A stretch of DNA of 33,453 nt from Gammaproteobacteria bacterium (GTDB taxonomy: Bacteria > Pseudomonadota > Gammaproteobacteria > Burkholderiales > Rhodocyclaceae), in assembly GCA_029289265.1 (NCBI GenBank), contig JARFTX010000009.1:24118-57570 (forward strand), in the 5' to 3' direction. Positions 22,466 through 31,605 of this stretch are shown here, one piece after another (the first letter of the stretch is position 1; every line of letters starts with the position of its first letter). The position numbers were made by a program, and so were the translations under genes. The notes under the pieces were generated by a model, which worked only from the letters and a program-made list of their open reading frames with translations, was not told the origin of the DNA and ran no database searches.

Positions 22466-24841
22466 GTGCAAAACAAATTCACCCATGCCCTGCACGAGTT
22501 CGCGCTGAAGATCTTTGCGTTTCCGCGGCTCGTGCTCGCTGCGATCCTGCTCGTCACCGCGTACTTCGCGCTGCAGATTCCGGCGCTGAAGATGCACACC
22601 GAGTTCAGCGATCTGCTGCCCCAAGGTCACGCCTACATCCAGCTGCATAACCGCATCCGCGATACCTTCGGCGGCGCGAACCAGATCGTCGTCGCGGTCG
22701 AGGTCGAAGACGGGACGATCTTCGACAACGCCACGCTCGCGCTGATCCATCGGCTCACGCAGGCGGTCGACAGCCTGCCCGGCGTCAATCACAACCTCGT
22801 CTCGAGCCTGACCCATCGCACCTCGCGCAAGGTGTGGCTGACCGAAAGCGGCGAGATGCGCTCGCAGCCGTACTACGACCCGCAGGCGCCGGCGTTGTCG
22901 GACGCCGAGCTGGACGAGCTCGGCAAGGAGGTCCGCGCAAATCCGCGGATTCATGGGCTGCTGGTGTCCCCGGACAGCAAGGCGGCCTTGATCAAGGCGC
23001 AGATGAACGAAGCCGGCGTGATCGACTACGAGAAGATCTTCGCCGAGCTGCAGGCGGTGCGCGCGGCCGAGGCGGTCGCCGGCACGAACATCCACGCGAC
23101 CGGCCAGCCGGTGCTGATCGGTTGGGTCTACACCTATCTGCCGCAGATCCTGCAGATCTTCCTGTACACGCTGTTGCTGATGGTCGGCCTCCTGGTCACC
23201 TATTTCCGCCGCTTCTACGGCGTTGCGCTACCGCTGGTCGGCATCGCGCTGTCGTCGATCTGGGGCCTCGGCTTCGTGTCGCTGATGGGCTGGAACCTCG
23301 ATCCGCTGAGCCTCGTGATCCCCTTCCTGATCGCCGCGCGCGCGATGTCGCACAGCATTCAGCTGGTCGAACGCTATTACGCCGAGCTCGCGACGCGCGG
23401 CGACAGCCGCGCCGCGGCGCGCGCGGCCTTCGAGGATCTGTTCAGGCCCGGCTCGCTCGCAATCACGGTCGATGCGATCGGCATCGCGGTGCTCGCGCTC
23501 GGGGCGGCGCCGATCAATACCAAGCTCGGCTACTACGCCGGTTTCTGGGCGTTCTCGGTGTTCTTCACGGTGCTGCTGGTGATCCCGCTGCTGCTGTGGC
23601 TGCTGCCGGCGCCGCGCACGACCGAGAACCGTCGCGGCTGGGCGCATGCCTTCGTCGAGCGGGCCTTCGGCGCGGTCGCCGGGCGGCGAACGGCGGCCGC
23701 GGTGCTCGGCGGTGCGGTGCTGCTGCTCGTCGTCGGCGGCGTCTTCACCGCGCGCGTAAAGATCGGGGAGGCCGAAGCAGGGTCGCCGCTGCTCTATCCG
23801 AACCACGACTACAACGTGTCGTCGCGCGCCATCAACGAGCGCTTCCCGGGCTCCGAGGAGCTCTACATCGTCGCGCGCACCGAGGAGAAGGGCGGTCTGA
23901 AGCGGCCCGAGGTGCTGCGCGCGATCGAGCGGTTCCAGAACCACATGCTGCTCGATCCGGCGCTGGGCGGCACCAAGGCGCTGCCCGGGCTGGTGCGCGC
24001 GGTGAACGGCATGATCCACAACACCGACCCGCGCTGGAACCAGATTCCCGACTCGCCGGCGGCGGTCGGCGGGCTCCTGTTCGCGTACATGGCGGCCAGC
24101 CCGATTCCCGGTGCGCTCGGCGAGTTCATCGACGCCGACGAGCAGTATGCGAACCTCGTCTTCTACTACAAGGACAAGCAGGCCGACACGATCCGCACCG
24201 CGGTGCTCGTGGCGCAGCAGGGCATCGACATGGTCGGGCCGATCGAGGACTTCTCGCTGCATCTGGGCGGCGGCGCGATCGGCGTCAATGCCGCGATCAA
24301 CGACGCGGTCGACGACGACAACCGGCTGATCGTGCCCCTGGTGCTGGTGCTCGCCTTCATCTTCGTGACGCTGTCCTACGGGTCGTTTCACGCCGGCTGG
24401 CTGATGGTGCTGCCGATGCTGTTTGCCACGGTGATGACCTACGCCTACATGGGGCTGATGGGCATCGGCATCAATGTCAATACCGTGCCGGTCATCGCGG
24501 TCGGCATCGGCGTCGGAATCGACTACGCGATCTACATCATGAACCGCATCCGCGAGGAGATGGCGGCGTGCGGCGATCTCGGCCAGGCCGTGCGCACGGC
24601 GGCGGGCACGACCGGCTTCGCGGTCGCCTTCACCGCGGTGACGCTGATCGCCGGCGTGATCATGTGGGTACTCCTTTCCGACCTGCGTTTCCAGGCCGAT
24701 TCCGCGCTGCTGCTGACGCTGATGCTGGTGTTGAACGCGCTGGCGGCGATGCTCCTGATGCCTGCGTGGGTGGTGATGTTCAGGCCGGCCTTCATTACGA
24801 AGGCGCGGCTCGACGAAGACGGCGTGCTGCAGGTGGCGTGA
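22466..24841 (+). CDS. MMPL/RND-superfamily inner-membrane transporter
   Basis: The 791-aa protein has the RND layout in two halves: one N-terminal helix (about 20-40), a periplasmic domain, five helices (about 210-380), then a second periplasmic domain and five helices (about 615-780). Characteristic segments are FSDLLPQGH after the first helix, SLVIPFLIAARAMSHSIQLVERYY, and VIAVGIGVGIDYAIYIMNRIREE, the sterol-sensing-like helix with the conserved acidic residue of the proton relay. Such proteins move lipids or hydrophobic compounds across or out of the inner membrane using the proton gradient. It starts with GTG behind AAGGAG, 9 bp after the lipoprotein stop. The substrate is unknown; its operon partners suggest a link to an outer-membrane channel. 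Confidence 0.88.
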   Translation: MQNKFTHALHEFALKIFAFPRLVLAAILLVTAYFALQIPALKMHTEFSDLLPQGHAYIQLHNRIRDTFGGANQIVVAVEVEDGTIFDNATLALIHRLTQAVDSLPGVNHNLVSSLTHRTSRKVWLTESGEMRSQPYYDPQAPALSDAELDELGKEVRANPRIHGLLVSPDSKAALIKAQMNEAGVIDYEKIFAELQAVRAAEAVAGTNIHATGQPVLIGWVYTYLPQILQIFLYTLLLMVGLLVTYFRRFYGVALPLVGIALSSIWGLGFVSLMGWNLDPLSLVIPFLIAARAMSHSIQLVERYYAELATRGDSRAAARAAFEDLFRPGSLAITVDAIGIAVLALGAAPINTKLGYYAGFWAFSVFFTVLLVIPLLLWLLPAPRTTENRRGWAHAFVERAFGAVAGRRTAAAVLGGAVLLLVVGGVFTARVKIGEAEAGSPLLYPNHDYNVSSRAINERFPGSEELYIVARTEEKGGLKRPEVLRAIERFQNHMLLDPALGGTKALPGLVRAVNGMIHNTDPRWNQIPDSPAAVGGLLFAYMAASPIPGALGEFIDADEQYANLVFYYKDKQADTIRTAVLVAQQGIDMVGPIEDFSLHLGGGAIGVNAAINDAVDDDNRLIVPLVLVLAFIFVTLSYGSFHAGWLMVLPMLFATVMTYAYMGLMGIGINVNTVPVIAVGIGVGIDYAIYIMNRIREEMAACGDLGQAVRTAAGTTGFAVAFTAVTLIAGVIMWVLLSDLRFQADSALLLTLMLVLNALAAMLLMPAWVVMFRPAFITKARLDEDGVLQVA

Positions 24842-24879
24842 GCGCGGCGGCCAGAAGAAGACTAACCAGGGGGGCAAAT

Positions 24880-26889
24880 GTGAACAAATCTGCGGAAACG
24901 TATCGAGGCAGTTTCCGGCCGGTCTCGGCCGGACTGGTGACGCTGGCCGTCGGCCTCGGCCACTCGGTCATCGCGGTGGCCGGGGAGATTCCGGGCGGGG
25001 ACACCCGGGTCGACGTGGTCTATGAAAATGCGACCTTCGCGCGCCGCGATGTCGGGCTGTCGAAATTCCGCAACACGCTGAAAGTCGACATCGACCGCAG
25101 GCTCGGCCGGCGCGGCGCATTCGACGACTTCGCCCTGAACCTGAAGCTGCGCGGCACCTTCGACGGCGTCTATCGGATCAACGACGACGAGTTCGGCAAG
25201 CGCGCCGGCCGCCCGGTGCAGCTCGAGAACACGGTCGGCATCCCGGGCCCGACGGTGCCGCATGGCGGCGGTCTGGGCAGCCCGACGAATCCGCTGACCG
25301 CGGGACTCGCCGGCCTGCCCGGCGGCGGCGCGTTCGGCTTCAACTCGACCAACCCGACGGCGCCGCGCTTCAATCCGAACGAGGGGCTGGCCGTGCTCGG
25401 CGAGCATCTGCACCGCACCGACGGCGGCGTCGCTTTCGCGGTCCCGGTGCGTCCGTGCAACGTCGATTCGCGCGGCTGCATCGACGACTACCTCGACGCC
25501 GACCGCCAGGAGCTCGAGTTTCCGGAGTTCAACGACCGCTGGGACTTCATCCGCGAAGCCTACTTCGCCGGGACGATCCCGCTCGAGAGCGGTGCGGGGC
25601 TGTTCCTGAAGATCGGCAAGCAGCAGGTCGTGTGGGGGCGCACCGATCTCTTCCGGGTGCTCGACGTCATCAACCCGGTCGATTTCTCGCGCAACAACAT
25701 CTACGACGAACTCGAGGACATCCGCATTCCGATGTGGATCGCCCAGGCCGAGTACCGCGCGGGACCGACCGAGACCTTCGACGACCTGAACTTCGCGGTG
25801 GTCTGGAACTTCGACAAGTTTCGCCCGCACAACATCGGCCAGTGCGGGACGCCGAACGTGATCCTCGACGCCGGCTGCTTCCTGCGCGGCATGAAGAACC
25901 TGTGGGACAACGGGGGCACCGTCGCGAACTTCGCCAACCTCGGCCTGCCGGGGCTCGCCGCGACCGACTTTGGGCCGAACCAGATCGGGGTCCGCCGGGC
26001 GCATCTGCCGAGCTGGTCGCTGAAGAACACGCAGCTCGGCATCAAGCTCGAGGGGCAGAAGAGCGGCGTCGGCTTCTCGCTCAATGCGCTGACCTACCGC
26101 TCGCAGCTGCCGTCGCTCCGCGGAGGCATTCCGGCGAACAACCCGTTCGATCCGGTCGGCGCGGTCGACACGGTGCCCCAGCCGCACCCGTATCCGTTCC
26201 TCATCGCCTTCGACATCCATTTCCCGCGCGTGCACCTGATCGGCGGCTCGATGGACCTGCAGGTCGACGCGATCAAGTCGGTGTTCCGGCTCGAGGCGGC
26301 GCTGACCAAGGGCGAGGAGTTTCCGAACGGCCTGCGCGAGCGGCTGTTCTCGGAGTCGCGCGTGTTCCGCTACGTCATCGGCTGGGATCGCCCCACCTTC
26401 ATCCCGTTCCTGAACAAGGATCGCGCCTTCCTGATCTCGGCGCAGCTCTTCGGCCAGCACCTGCTCGACCACGAGCTCGAGCAGCGCCCGCTCGGCAAGG
26501 TCGGCATGCCCGACTGGAAATACAACAACATCGCCACGCTGCTGGTGAAGGGCTTCTACCGGAGCGACCGGGTGAGCCCGCAAGTCATCATGGCGCACGA
26601 CGTCAGGGCCCGGGCGACTGCGATCGCGCCGTCGGTCGACTGGCTGGTGACCGACAAGCTGAAGCTCACGGTCGGCGCCAACGTCAAGGTCGGCCGCGGC
26701 GCGCGCAAGTTCGACGACTGCCGCACCTGCAACCCCTTCCACCCGTTCTCGGCCTCGCCCGGTCAAGGGCCGACGGACGGCTCGCTCGGCCTCGGCGGTT
26801 TCGAGCCGCTCGGGCGGTTCCGTTCGGGTCCGATCGGCATGGCGCAGAAGGAAGACGAGCTGCAATTCACGCTGCAATACGCGTTCTGA
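24880..26889 (+). CDS. DUF1302 outer-membrane protein
   Basis: The 669-aa product starts at GTG 24880 (AGGGGGG site) with a signal peptide ending near HSVIAVAGE. It contains the DUF1302 hallmark LKIGKQQVVWGRTDLFRVLD followed by INPVDFSRN, many alternating aromatic strands, and a C-terminal phenylalanine (FTLQYAF), the outer-membrane beta-barrel insertion signal. A Gly/Pro-rich segment (about 120-165) and a Cys pair (PCNVDSRGC) form an insertion near the N-terminus. DUF1302 proteins are consistently encoded with DUF1329 and MMPL genes in degraders of hydrophobic compounds; a role as channel or binding protein is inferred. It is separated from the MMPL gene by 38 bp. Confidence 0.85.
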   Translation: MNKSAETYRGSFRPVSAGLVTLAVGLGHSVIAVAGEIPGGDTRVDVVYENATFARRDVGLSKFRNTLKVDIDRRLGRRGAFDDFALNLKLRGTFDGVYRINDDEFGKRAGRPVQLENTVGIPGPTVPHGGGLGSPTNPLTAGLAGLPGGGAFGFNSTNPTAPRFNPNEGLAVLGEHLHRTDGGVAFAVPVRPCNVDSRGCIDDYLDADRQELEFPEFNDRWDFIREAYFAGTIPLESGAGLFLKIGKQQVVWGRTDLFRVLDVINPVDFSRNNIYDELEDIRIPMWIAQAEYRAGPTETFDDLNFAVVWNFDKFRPHNIGQCGTPNVILDAGCFLRGMKNLWDNGGTVANFANLGLPGLAATDFGPNQIGVRRAHLPSWSLKNTQLGIKLEGQKSGVGFSLNALTYRSQLPSLRGGIPANNPFDPVGAVDTVPQPHPYPFLIAFDIHFPRVHLIGGSMDLQVDAIKSVFRLEAALTKGEEFPNGLRERLFSESRVFRYVIGWDRPTFIPFLNKDRAFLISAQLFGQHLLDHELEQRPLGKVGMPDWKYNNIATLLVKGFYRSDRVSPQVIMAHDVRARATAIAPSVDWLVTDKLKLTVGANVKVGRGARKFDDCRTCNPFHPFSASPGQGPTDGSLGLGGFEPLGRFRSGPIGMAQKEDELQFTLQYAF

Positions 26890-26905
26890 TTTCCGGAGGA
26901 TGACA

Positions 26906-28207
26906 ATGAAGTCGAGGATTTTGACATCGATGCTGTTCGCGGTCGGCGCGGTCGGAGCGGCCCAGGCGGCGACCGAAGCCGACGTGGACAGGAGCTTTGC
27001 GCCGTACGCCAACGGCGTGCCTGCGGTGGCCGGGGTGAAACAGGGCATGGTCATCGACAAGAGCAATGTCGAGTCGGTCAGGGCGGCGCTGATCCCGAGC
27101 ATGGCGGAGTTCATCAAGAACGGCCAGACGACGCTCACGGTCGGCGAAACCTATTCCTTCGCGATCAGCAAGAACTACATCGAGGCGACGCGCAGGCACC
27201 TGAACACGGTGTCGCTGGGCCCGGACGTCGGCGATCTCAACGGTTTCGTCGCCGGCAGGCCGTTCCCCGCGGAGCCGGATGCGAACGACCCGCGCGCCGG
27301 CGAGAAGGTGTTCTGGAACTTCCAGCACAACAATCGCATCGGCGACAGCTACACCATCTGGCCGTGGTACATGGAATACAAGAACATGGCCAGTGGCAAG
27401 GTCGAGCGCACGCTGAAGCAGGAGTACCACATCATCCAGTGGAAGCACCGCGTCGATCAGGACCCCCGCCCCGATGTCGAGCCGAATCCGTCGCAGCTGC
27501 TGCGCTCGGGCTATCTGAAGGTGCACGAGCCGCAGGATCTGAAGAACACGCAGCTGCTGATCAGCCGCTTCTCCGACGACGCCAAGCTCGACGAGGTGTA
27601 TCTGTACCTCGGCTTCCAGCGCCGTGTGCGCCGCCTCGCGTCGAACCAGATCACCGATCCGTTTCTCGGCTCCGATCTGATGGTCGAGGACTTCGAAGGC
27701 TACAACGGCCGCATGCGCGACATGAAGTGGGAGTACAAGGGCACGGTCGACATCCTCGTGCCGTTCTACGCCCACAACAAGCAGAAGCTCGCCGACGAAC
27801 CGAAGGAGACCGACGGCTTCCAGTTCATCGACTTCGGCGGTGAAGGCGCGTGCTTCCCGAACGTCACCTGGCAGTTGCGCAAGACCTTCATCATCGAGTC
27901 GGTGCCGGTCAATCCGGACCACGTGATCAGCAAGCGCACCCACTATGTCGACGCCGAGACCTACGCGCTGAGCCTCAACGAGATCTACGACCGCAAGGGC
28001 GAGCTGTGGAAGACCTTCATCATCGCCTACACCGACTCGGACAGCCACATGGAGAAGAACGCCGGCCGCGGCGTCGCGATCAATGACGGCTTCAGCATCA
28101 TCGACGTCCAGGCCAAGCGCTGCACCACGGGCAAGTTCAAGGTGCACCTCGACCAGGCGATGAGCCCGACGCGCTTGTTCTCGGTGCAGAACATGCGCGG
28201 CAACTGA
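26906..28207 (+). CDS. DUF1329 periplasmic/outer-membrane protein
   Basis: The 433-aa product has a clear signal peptide (KSRILTSMLFAVGAVGAAQA) and the DUF1329 pattern, including FPAEPDANDPRAGEKVFWN, VYLYLGFQRRVRRLASNQ and DAETYALSLNEIYDRKGELWK. DUF1329 has a LolA/LolB-like fold and is thought to handle hydrophobic ligands between membranes. ATG 26906 was chosen over ATG 26900 because the GGAGG at 26895-26899 is correctly spaced only for the former. It follows DUF1302 by 16 bp and ends the operon; the next gene is 168 bp away behind its own promoter element. Confidence 0.88.
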   Translation: MKSRILTSMLFAVGAVGAAQAATEADVDRSFAPYANGVPAVAGVKQGMVIDKSNVESVRAALIPSMAEFIKNGQTTLTVGETYSFAISKNYIEATRRHLNTVSLGPDVGDLNGFVAGRPFPAEPDANDPRAGEKVFWNFQHNNRIGDSYTIWPWYMEYKNMASGKVERTLKQEYHIIQWKHRVDQDPRPDVEPNPSQLLRSGYLKVHEPQDLKNTQLLISRFSDDAKLDEVYLYLGFQRRVRRLASNQITDPFLGSDLMVEDFEGYNGRMRDMKWEYKGTVDILVPFYAHNKQKLADEPKETDGFQFIDFGGEGACFPNVTWQLRKTFIIESVPVNPDHVISKRTHYVDAETYALSLNEIYDRKGELWKTFIIAYTDSDSHMEKNAGRGVAINDGFSIIDVQAKRCTTGKFKVHLDQAMSPTRLFSVQNMRGN

Positions 28208-28266
28208 GCACGAGGGCGTGCGGCGGCACCTGCTCCGCGCGTGGGCGCGCCGGGGTGCCGCCCAAA

Positions 28267-28310
28267 GTTCGACAGTCCCAGGATAAGCGCCGGAATCGCG
28301 GGACAGTTGC
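28267..28310 (+). promoter_or_regulatory. GTTCGACA/GGATA element upstream of the DMSO-reductase-like operon
   Basis: GTTCGACAGTCC (28267-28278) is followed by GGATAAGCGCCG (28281-28292) and, 20 bp on, GGACAG (28301). Just downstream are TTGCGC (28307-28312) and TAGATT (28328-28333), a weak -35/-10 pair with 15-bp spacing, which would place the repeat in activator position. It matches the element at 21248-21291 closely. Confidence 0.6.
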
Positions 28311-28375
28311 GCCGTCGGCCGTCATTTAGATTCATCAGGAAGCAGACGCGACACTCTTTTAACCGAGGAGCGGCG

Positions 28376-30979
28376 ATGGAGAATTCGACGCAGGCCGTGC
28401 AGAACTCGATGAAGCCGGGCAAGTGGCTTTATTCGAGCTGCAAGATGTGCCTCCATTCGTGCAATACCCGCATTCACGTCACCGACGACGGGGTCATCAA
28501 CAAGGTCGAGGGCAATCCGGCGAGTCCGAGCAACAACGGTCGCCTGTGCCCGAAGGGCAATGCGGCGATCATGCGCCATTACGACCCGGCGCGCTTCAGG
28601 ACGCCGCTGCGCCGCACCAACCCGGAGAAGGGCCCCGGCGTCGATCCGAAGTGGGAGCCGATCGGCTGGGACGAGGCGCTCGACCTCGTCGGCCGCGAGT
28701 TGAAGAGGACGCTCGAGGACGACCCCAGGAAGCTGCTGCCGGCGATCAATGATTTCCAGAAGCTGTTCCTGTGGGCCTGGCCGGCCGCGCTCGGCAACGC
28801 GAACTACTTCTCGTCGGTCGGCAACTTCTGCGGTGGCGGCTACCACCCGATGAACGGCTTCATCCACGCCTCCTTCGCCGCCGCGAACGACGTCAATTAC
28901 TGCAACTACTGGATCAACAACGGCGGTGGCGACGGTTTCTCGTCGCATCTGCACACGGCCGCCCAGGCGAACCACGTCGCGAAGGCGCGCCTAGAGCGCA
29001 ACATGCGCGTGGTCGTCGTCGAGCCCAGGCTGTCGATCGGCGCCGCGAAAGCGAACGAATGGGTGCCGATCCGGCCCGCGACCGATCGCCAGTTCGCGCT
29101 CGGGCTCGCCCACGTGCTCGTCGCCGAGAAGCTCTACGACGCGAAATTCCTGAAGCGGGACACCAATGCGCCCTACCTGGTCGGCCCGGACGGCTATTTC
29201 GTCCGCAACGGCGAAGGCAAGATCTACGTGTGGGACGCGGTCGACGGCTGCGCGCGGCTGTGGGACGACCCGGAGCTGAAGGACCTCGCGCTCGAGGGCA
29301 CGTACTCGATCGACGGCCAGGCGTGCCGGCCGGCCTTCCAGAAGTTCAAGGACATCCTTGCCGACTGCACGCCCGAGCAGATGGAGGCGATCACGACGGT
29401 GCCGGCCGCAACCACGCGGCGCATCGCGCGCGAATTCGCGAAGGCGGCACAGATCGGCTCCTTCATCGAAATCGACGGCCGCGTGCTGCCTCTGCGCCCG
29501 GCGGGCTACAACTACTACCGCGGCGCGCAGGGCCACAAGTACAGCACGATGGCCAACCACGCGTTCAAGCTCGTGAACTTCCTCGTCGGCGCCATCGACA
29601 CTCCGGGCGGCCACGTCGGGGTCACGCTCGACGACCAGATGCAGGACATTCGCGGCGGCATGGGCCAGGTGCAGCCCGGCGAGAACGGCATGATGAAGAC
29701 GATGCCGCACCAGCTGCATCCCGAAGTGCCGTTCTCGTGGCCCCCGAACGAGACGCACCTGATGGGGTTCTTTCCGATCGGCGTCGATCCCGGCCATCTG
29801 ACGCAGCACACGCTCGCCGACGCCGACAAGTTCGGGCTCGACTACCGCCCGGACACGATGCTGCTGTGCCATTCGAACCCGCTGTGGAACCTGCCCGGCG
29901 ACCGCGAGCAATGGCACGCGCTGCTGCGCTCGATGCGTTTCGTCGTCGCGATCGACATCCTGCCGAACGAGACCAACGAGTGGGCCGACGTGATCCTGCC
30001 GTCGCACGACCTCCTCGAGTCGTGGAACATGACGATGATCGAGCCGCCCCATCACGAGGGCATGTGCCTGCGGCAGCCCGCGACTGCGCCGCTGTACGAC
30101 ACCAAGAGCGAAGAGGAGATCTTCTACGAGCTCTCGGAGCGGCTCGGCGTGCTCGAGACCTGGAACGGGATCCTGAACTTCGTCAACGGCTTCCTCCAGA
30201 AGCCCGAGCTGATGCTCGAAGCGGGGCGCAAGTACAGCGACCGCGAGATCGCCGAGCGCAAGGGGTTGCTGTGGAACGGCAAGGGGCTCGACTGGTACAT
30301 CGAGCATGGCCACGCCGTGACGCCGCGCAGGCCCGACAAGTGGTATCGGCCGTGGGAAGGCTTGCGCCTGCATTTCTACATCGAGGACATCGTGCGGGCG
30401 CGCGACACGCTGCGCCAGAAGATGGAGGCGGCCGACGTGCCGTTCCGCCACGAGTGGGCGTGGGACGACTACCAGCCCCTGCCGACGCCGGTGCCCGACC
30501 CGGTGCACCTCGAGCCGGCCGAGTTCGACCTGTACGCGATCACCTTCAAGGACATCCAGATCAACTTCGGCGAGAGCATCGGCAACCCGTGGATCAACGA
30601 CATCGTGTTCAAGGATCCGGTGCACACCGCGGTGCTGCTGAACCCCAAGACGGCCCGCGAGCGCAAGCTCGGCGATGGCGACGTGGTCCGCATCGAGTCG
30701 CCGTACGGCTCGATCGTCGCGAAGCTCGCGCTGTCCGAGGGCGTCCATCCCGATGCGGTGTGCGTGTCGAATGCGCTGTCGCGCGTGGCCACGCAGAACA
30801 CCGGCGTGCGCCATGGCGGCGGCAACTTCAACCAGCTGTTGCCGGCAAACCTGAAGAACACCGACGCGTGCAGCGGCCAGCCGGAGACGGTTGCGAAGGT
30901 GAAGCTGACGAAGCTCGTCGGCGTGCCGGCGGGGCTCGCCGCCGGCAATTCGGTGTTCGGCGAGGGGAGGGCGCACTGA
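28376..30979 (+). CDS. Molybdopterin oxidoreductase catalytic subunit, phenylacetyl-CoA:acceptor oxidoreductase-like
   Basis: The 867-aa protein belongs to the DMSO-reductase family. C22, C25, C29 and C58 (CKMCLHSCN ... RLCPKG) bind the N-terminal [4Fe-4S] cluster. C152 in VGNFCGGGYH is a likely molybdenum ligand. The C-terminal domain has the MGD-binding GDGDVVRIESPYGSI. There is no Tat signal, so the active site faces the cytosol, unlike most membrane-bound relatives. This favours a CoA-ester substrate, as in phenylacetyl-CoA:acceptor oxidoreductase (PadB), which oxidises phenylacetyl-CoA to phenylglyoxylate with quinone. That assignment is by family and context only. ATG 28376 has a GAGGAG site; an upstream in-frame ATG at 28241 is in the promoter. 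The gene overlaps the next by 1 bp. Confidence 0.8.
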   Translation: MENSTQAVQNSMKPGKWLYSSCKMCLHSCNTRIHVTDDGVINKVEGNPASPSNNGRLCPKGNAAIMRHYDPARFRTPLRRTNPEKGPGVDPKWEPIGWDEALDLVGRELKRTLEDDPRKLLPAINDFQKLFLWAWPAALGNANYFSSVGNFCGGGYHPMNGFIHASFAAANDVNYCNYWINNGGGDGFSSHLHTAAQANHVAKARLERNMRVVVVEPRLSIGAAKANEWVPIRPATDRQFALGLAHVLVAEKLYDAKFLKRDTNAPYLVGPDGYFVRNGEGKIYVWDAVDGCARLWDDPELKDLALEGTYSIDGQACRPAFQKFKDILADCTPEQMEAITTVPAATTRRIAREFAKAAQIGSFIEIDGRVLPLRPAGYNYYRGAQGHKYSTMANHAFKLVNFLVGAIDTPGGHVGVTLDDQMQDIRGGMGQVQPGENGMMKTMPHQLHPEVPFSWPPNETHLMGFFPIGVDPGHLTQHTLADADKFGLDYRPDTMLLCHSNPLWNLPGDREQWHALLRSMRFVVAIDILPNETNEWADVILPSHDLLESWNMTMIEPPHHEGMCLRQPATAPLYDTKSEEEIFYELSERLGVLETWNGILNFVNGFLQKPELMLEAGRKYSDREIAERKGLLWNGKGLDWYIEHGHAVTPRRPDKWYRPWEGLRLHFYIEDIVRARDTLRQKMEAADVPFRHEWAWDDYQPLPTPVPDPVHLEPAEFDLYAITFKDIQINFGESIGNPWINDIVFKDPVHTAVLLNPKTARERKLGDGDVVRIESPYGSIVAKLALSEGVHPDAVCVSNALSRVATQNTGVRHGGGNFNQLLPANLKNTDACSGQPETVAKVKLTKLVGVPAGLAAGNSVFGEGRAH

Positions 30980-31593
30980 TGGCCACGTGGGGGATGGTTT
31001 TCGATCTGCGCCGCTGCATCGGCTGCAACGCGTGCGCGGTCGCGTGCAAGCAGGAGAACAGCCTGCCGGACGGCGTGTTCTTCACCAAGACGCTGTCCGA
31101 GGAGGTCGGCGAGTTTCCCGACGTCACGCGCACCTACGTGCCGACGATCTGCAACCACTGCGAGGACGCGCCATGCGAGCGCGTCTGTCCGACCGGCGCG
31201 ACCTACACCCGCGCCGACGGCATCGTCATGGTCGACCGGGAGAAATGCATCGGCTGCGGCACCTGCATCGTCGCCTGCCCGTACGACCAGCGCACCCGGC
31301 TCGAGCCGGAGATGCTCGACGAGGGGCTGTTCGGCGGAGGGCGGCTGACGCCGTTCGAGGAGCAGGGCATCGGCCGCTTCACGGTCGGCACGGTCGTCAA
31401 ATGCACGTTCTGCCATGAGCGCGTCGACGCCGGGCTGCAGCCCGCCTGTGTCTCGACCTGTCCGACCGAGGCGCGCATCTTCGGCGACCTCGACGACCCG
31501 ACCAGCCGGCCGCGGCGGCTGATCCAGGAGCGCCGCGGACGCCAGCCGCTGGCTGAAAAGAACACGAACCCGCGCGTCTTCTACATCGACTGA
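30979..31593 (+). CDS. Four-cluster ferredoxin-like electron-transfer subunit (PadC/DmsB-like)
   Basis: The 204-aa product has sixteen cysteines in four groups: C13/16/19/23, C58/61/66/70, C90/93/96/100 and C142/145/157/161 (CIGCNACAVAC, CNHCEDAPCERVC, CIGCGTCIVAC, CTFCHERV...C...C). This is the DmsB/NrfC type with four [4Fe-4S] clusters, carrying electrons between the molybdenum subunit and the membrane subunit. It has no signal peptide, in agreement with a cytoplasmic complex. The ATG overlaps the catalytic-subunit stop (TGATG), giving tight coupling. The length is near the family norm, and all ligands are present. Confidence 0.9.
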   Translation: MATWGMVFDLRRCIGCNACAVACKQENSLPDGVFFTKTLSEEVGEFPDVTRTYVPTICNHCEDAPCERVCPTGATYTRADGIVMVDREKCIGCGTCIVACPYDQRTRLEPEMLDEGLFGGGRLTPFEEQGIGRFTVGTVVKCTFCHERVDAGLQPACVSTCPTEARIFGDLDDPTSRPRRLIQERRGRQPLAEKNTNPRVFYID

Positions 31594-31605
31594 AGGGGAT
31601 CCACC

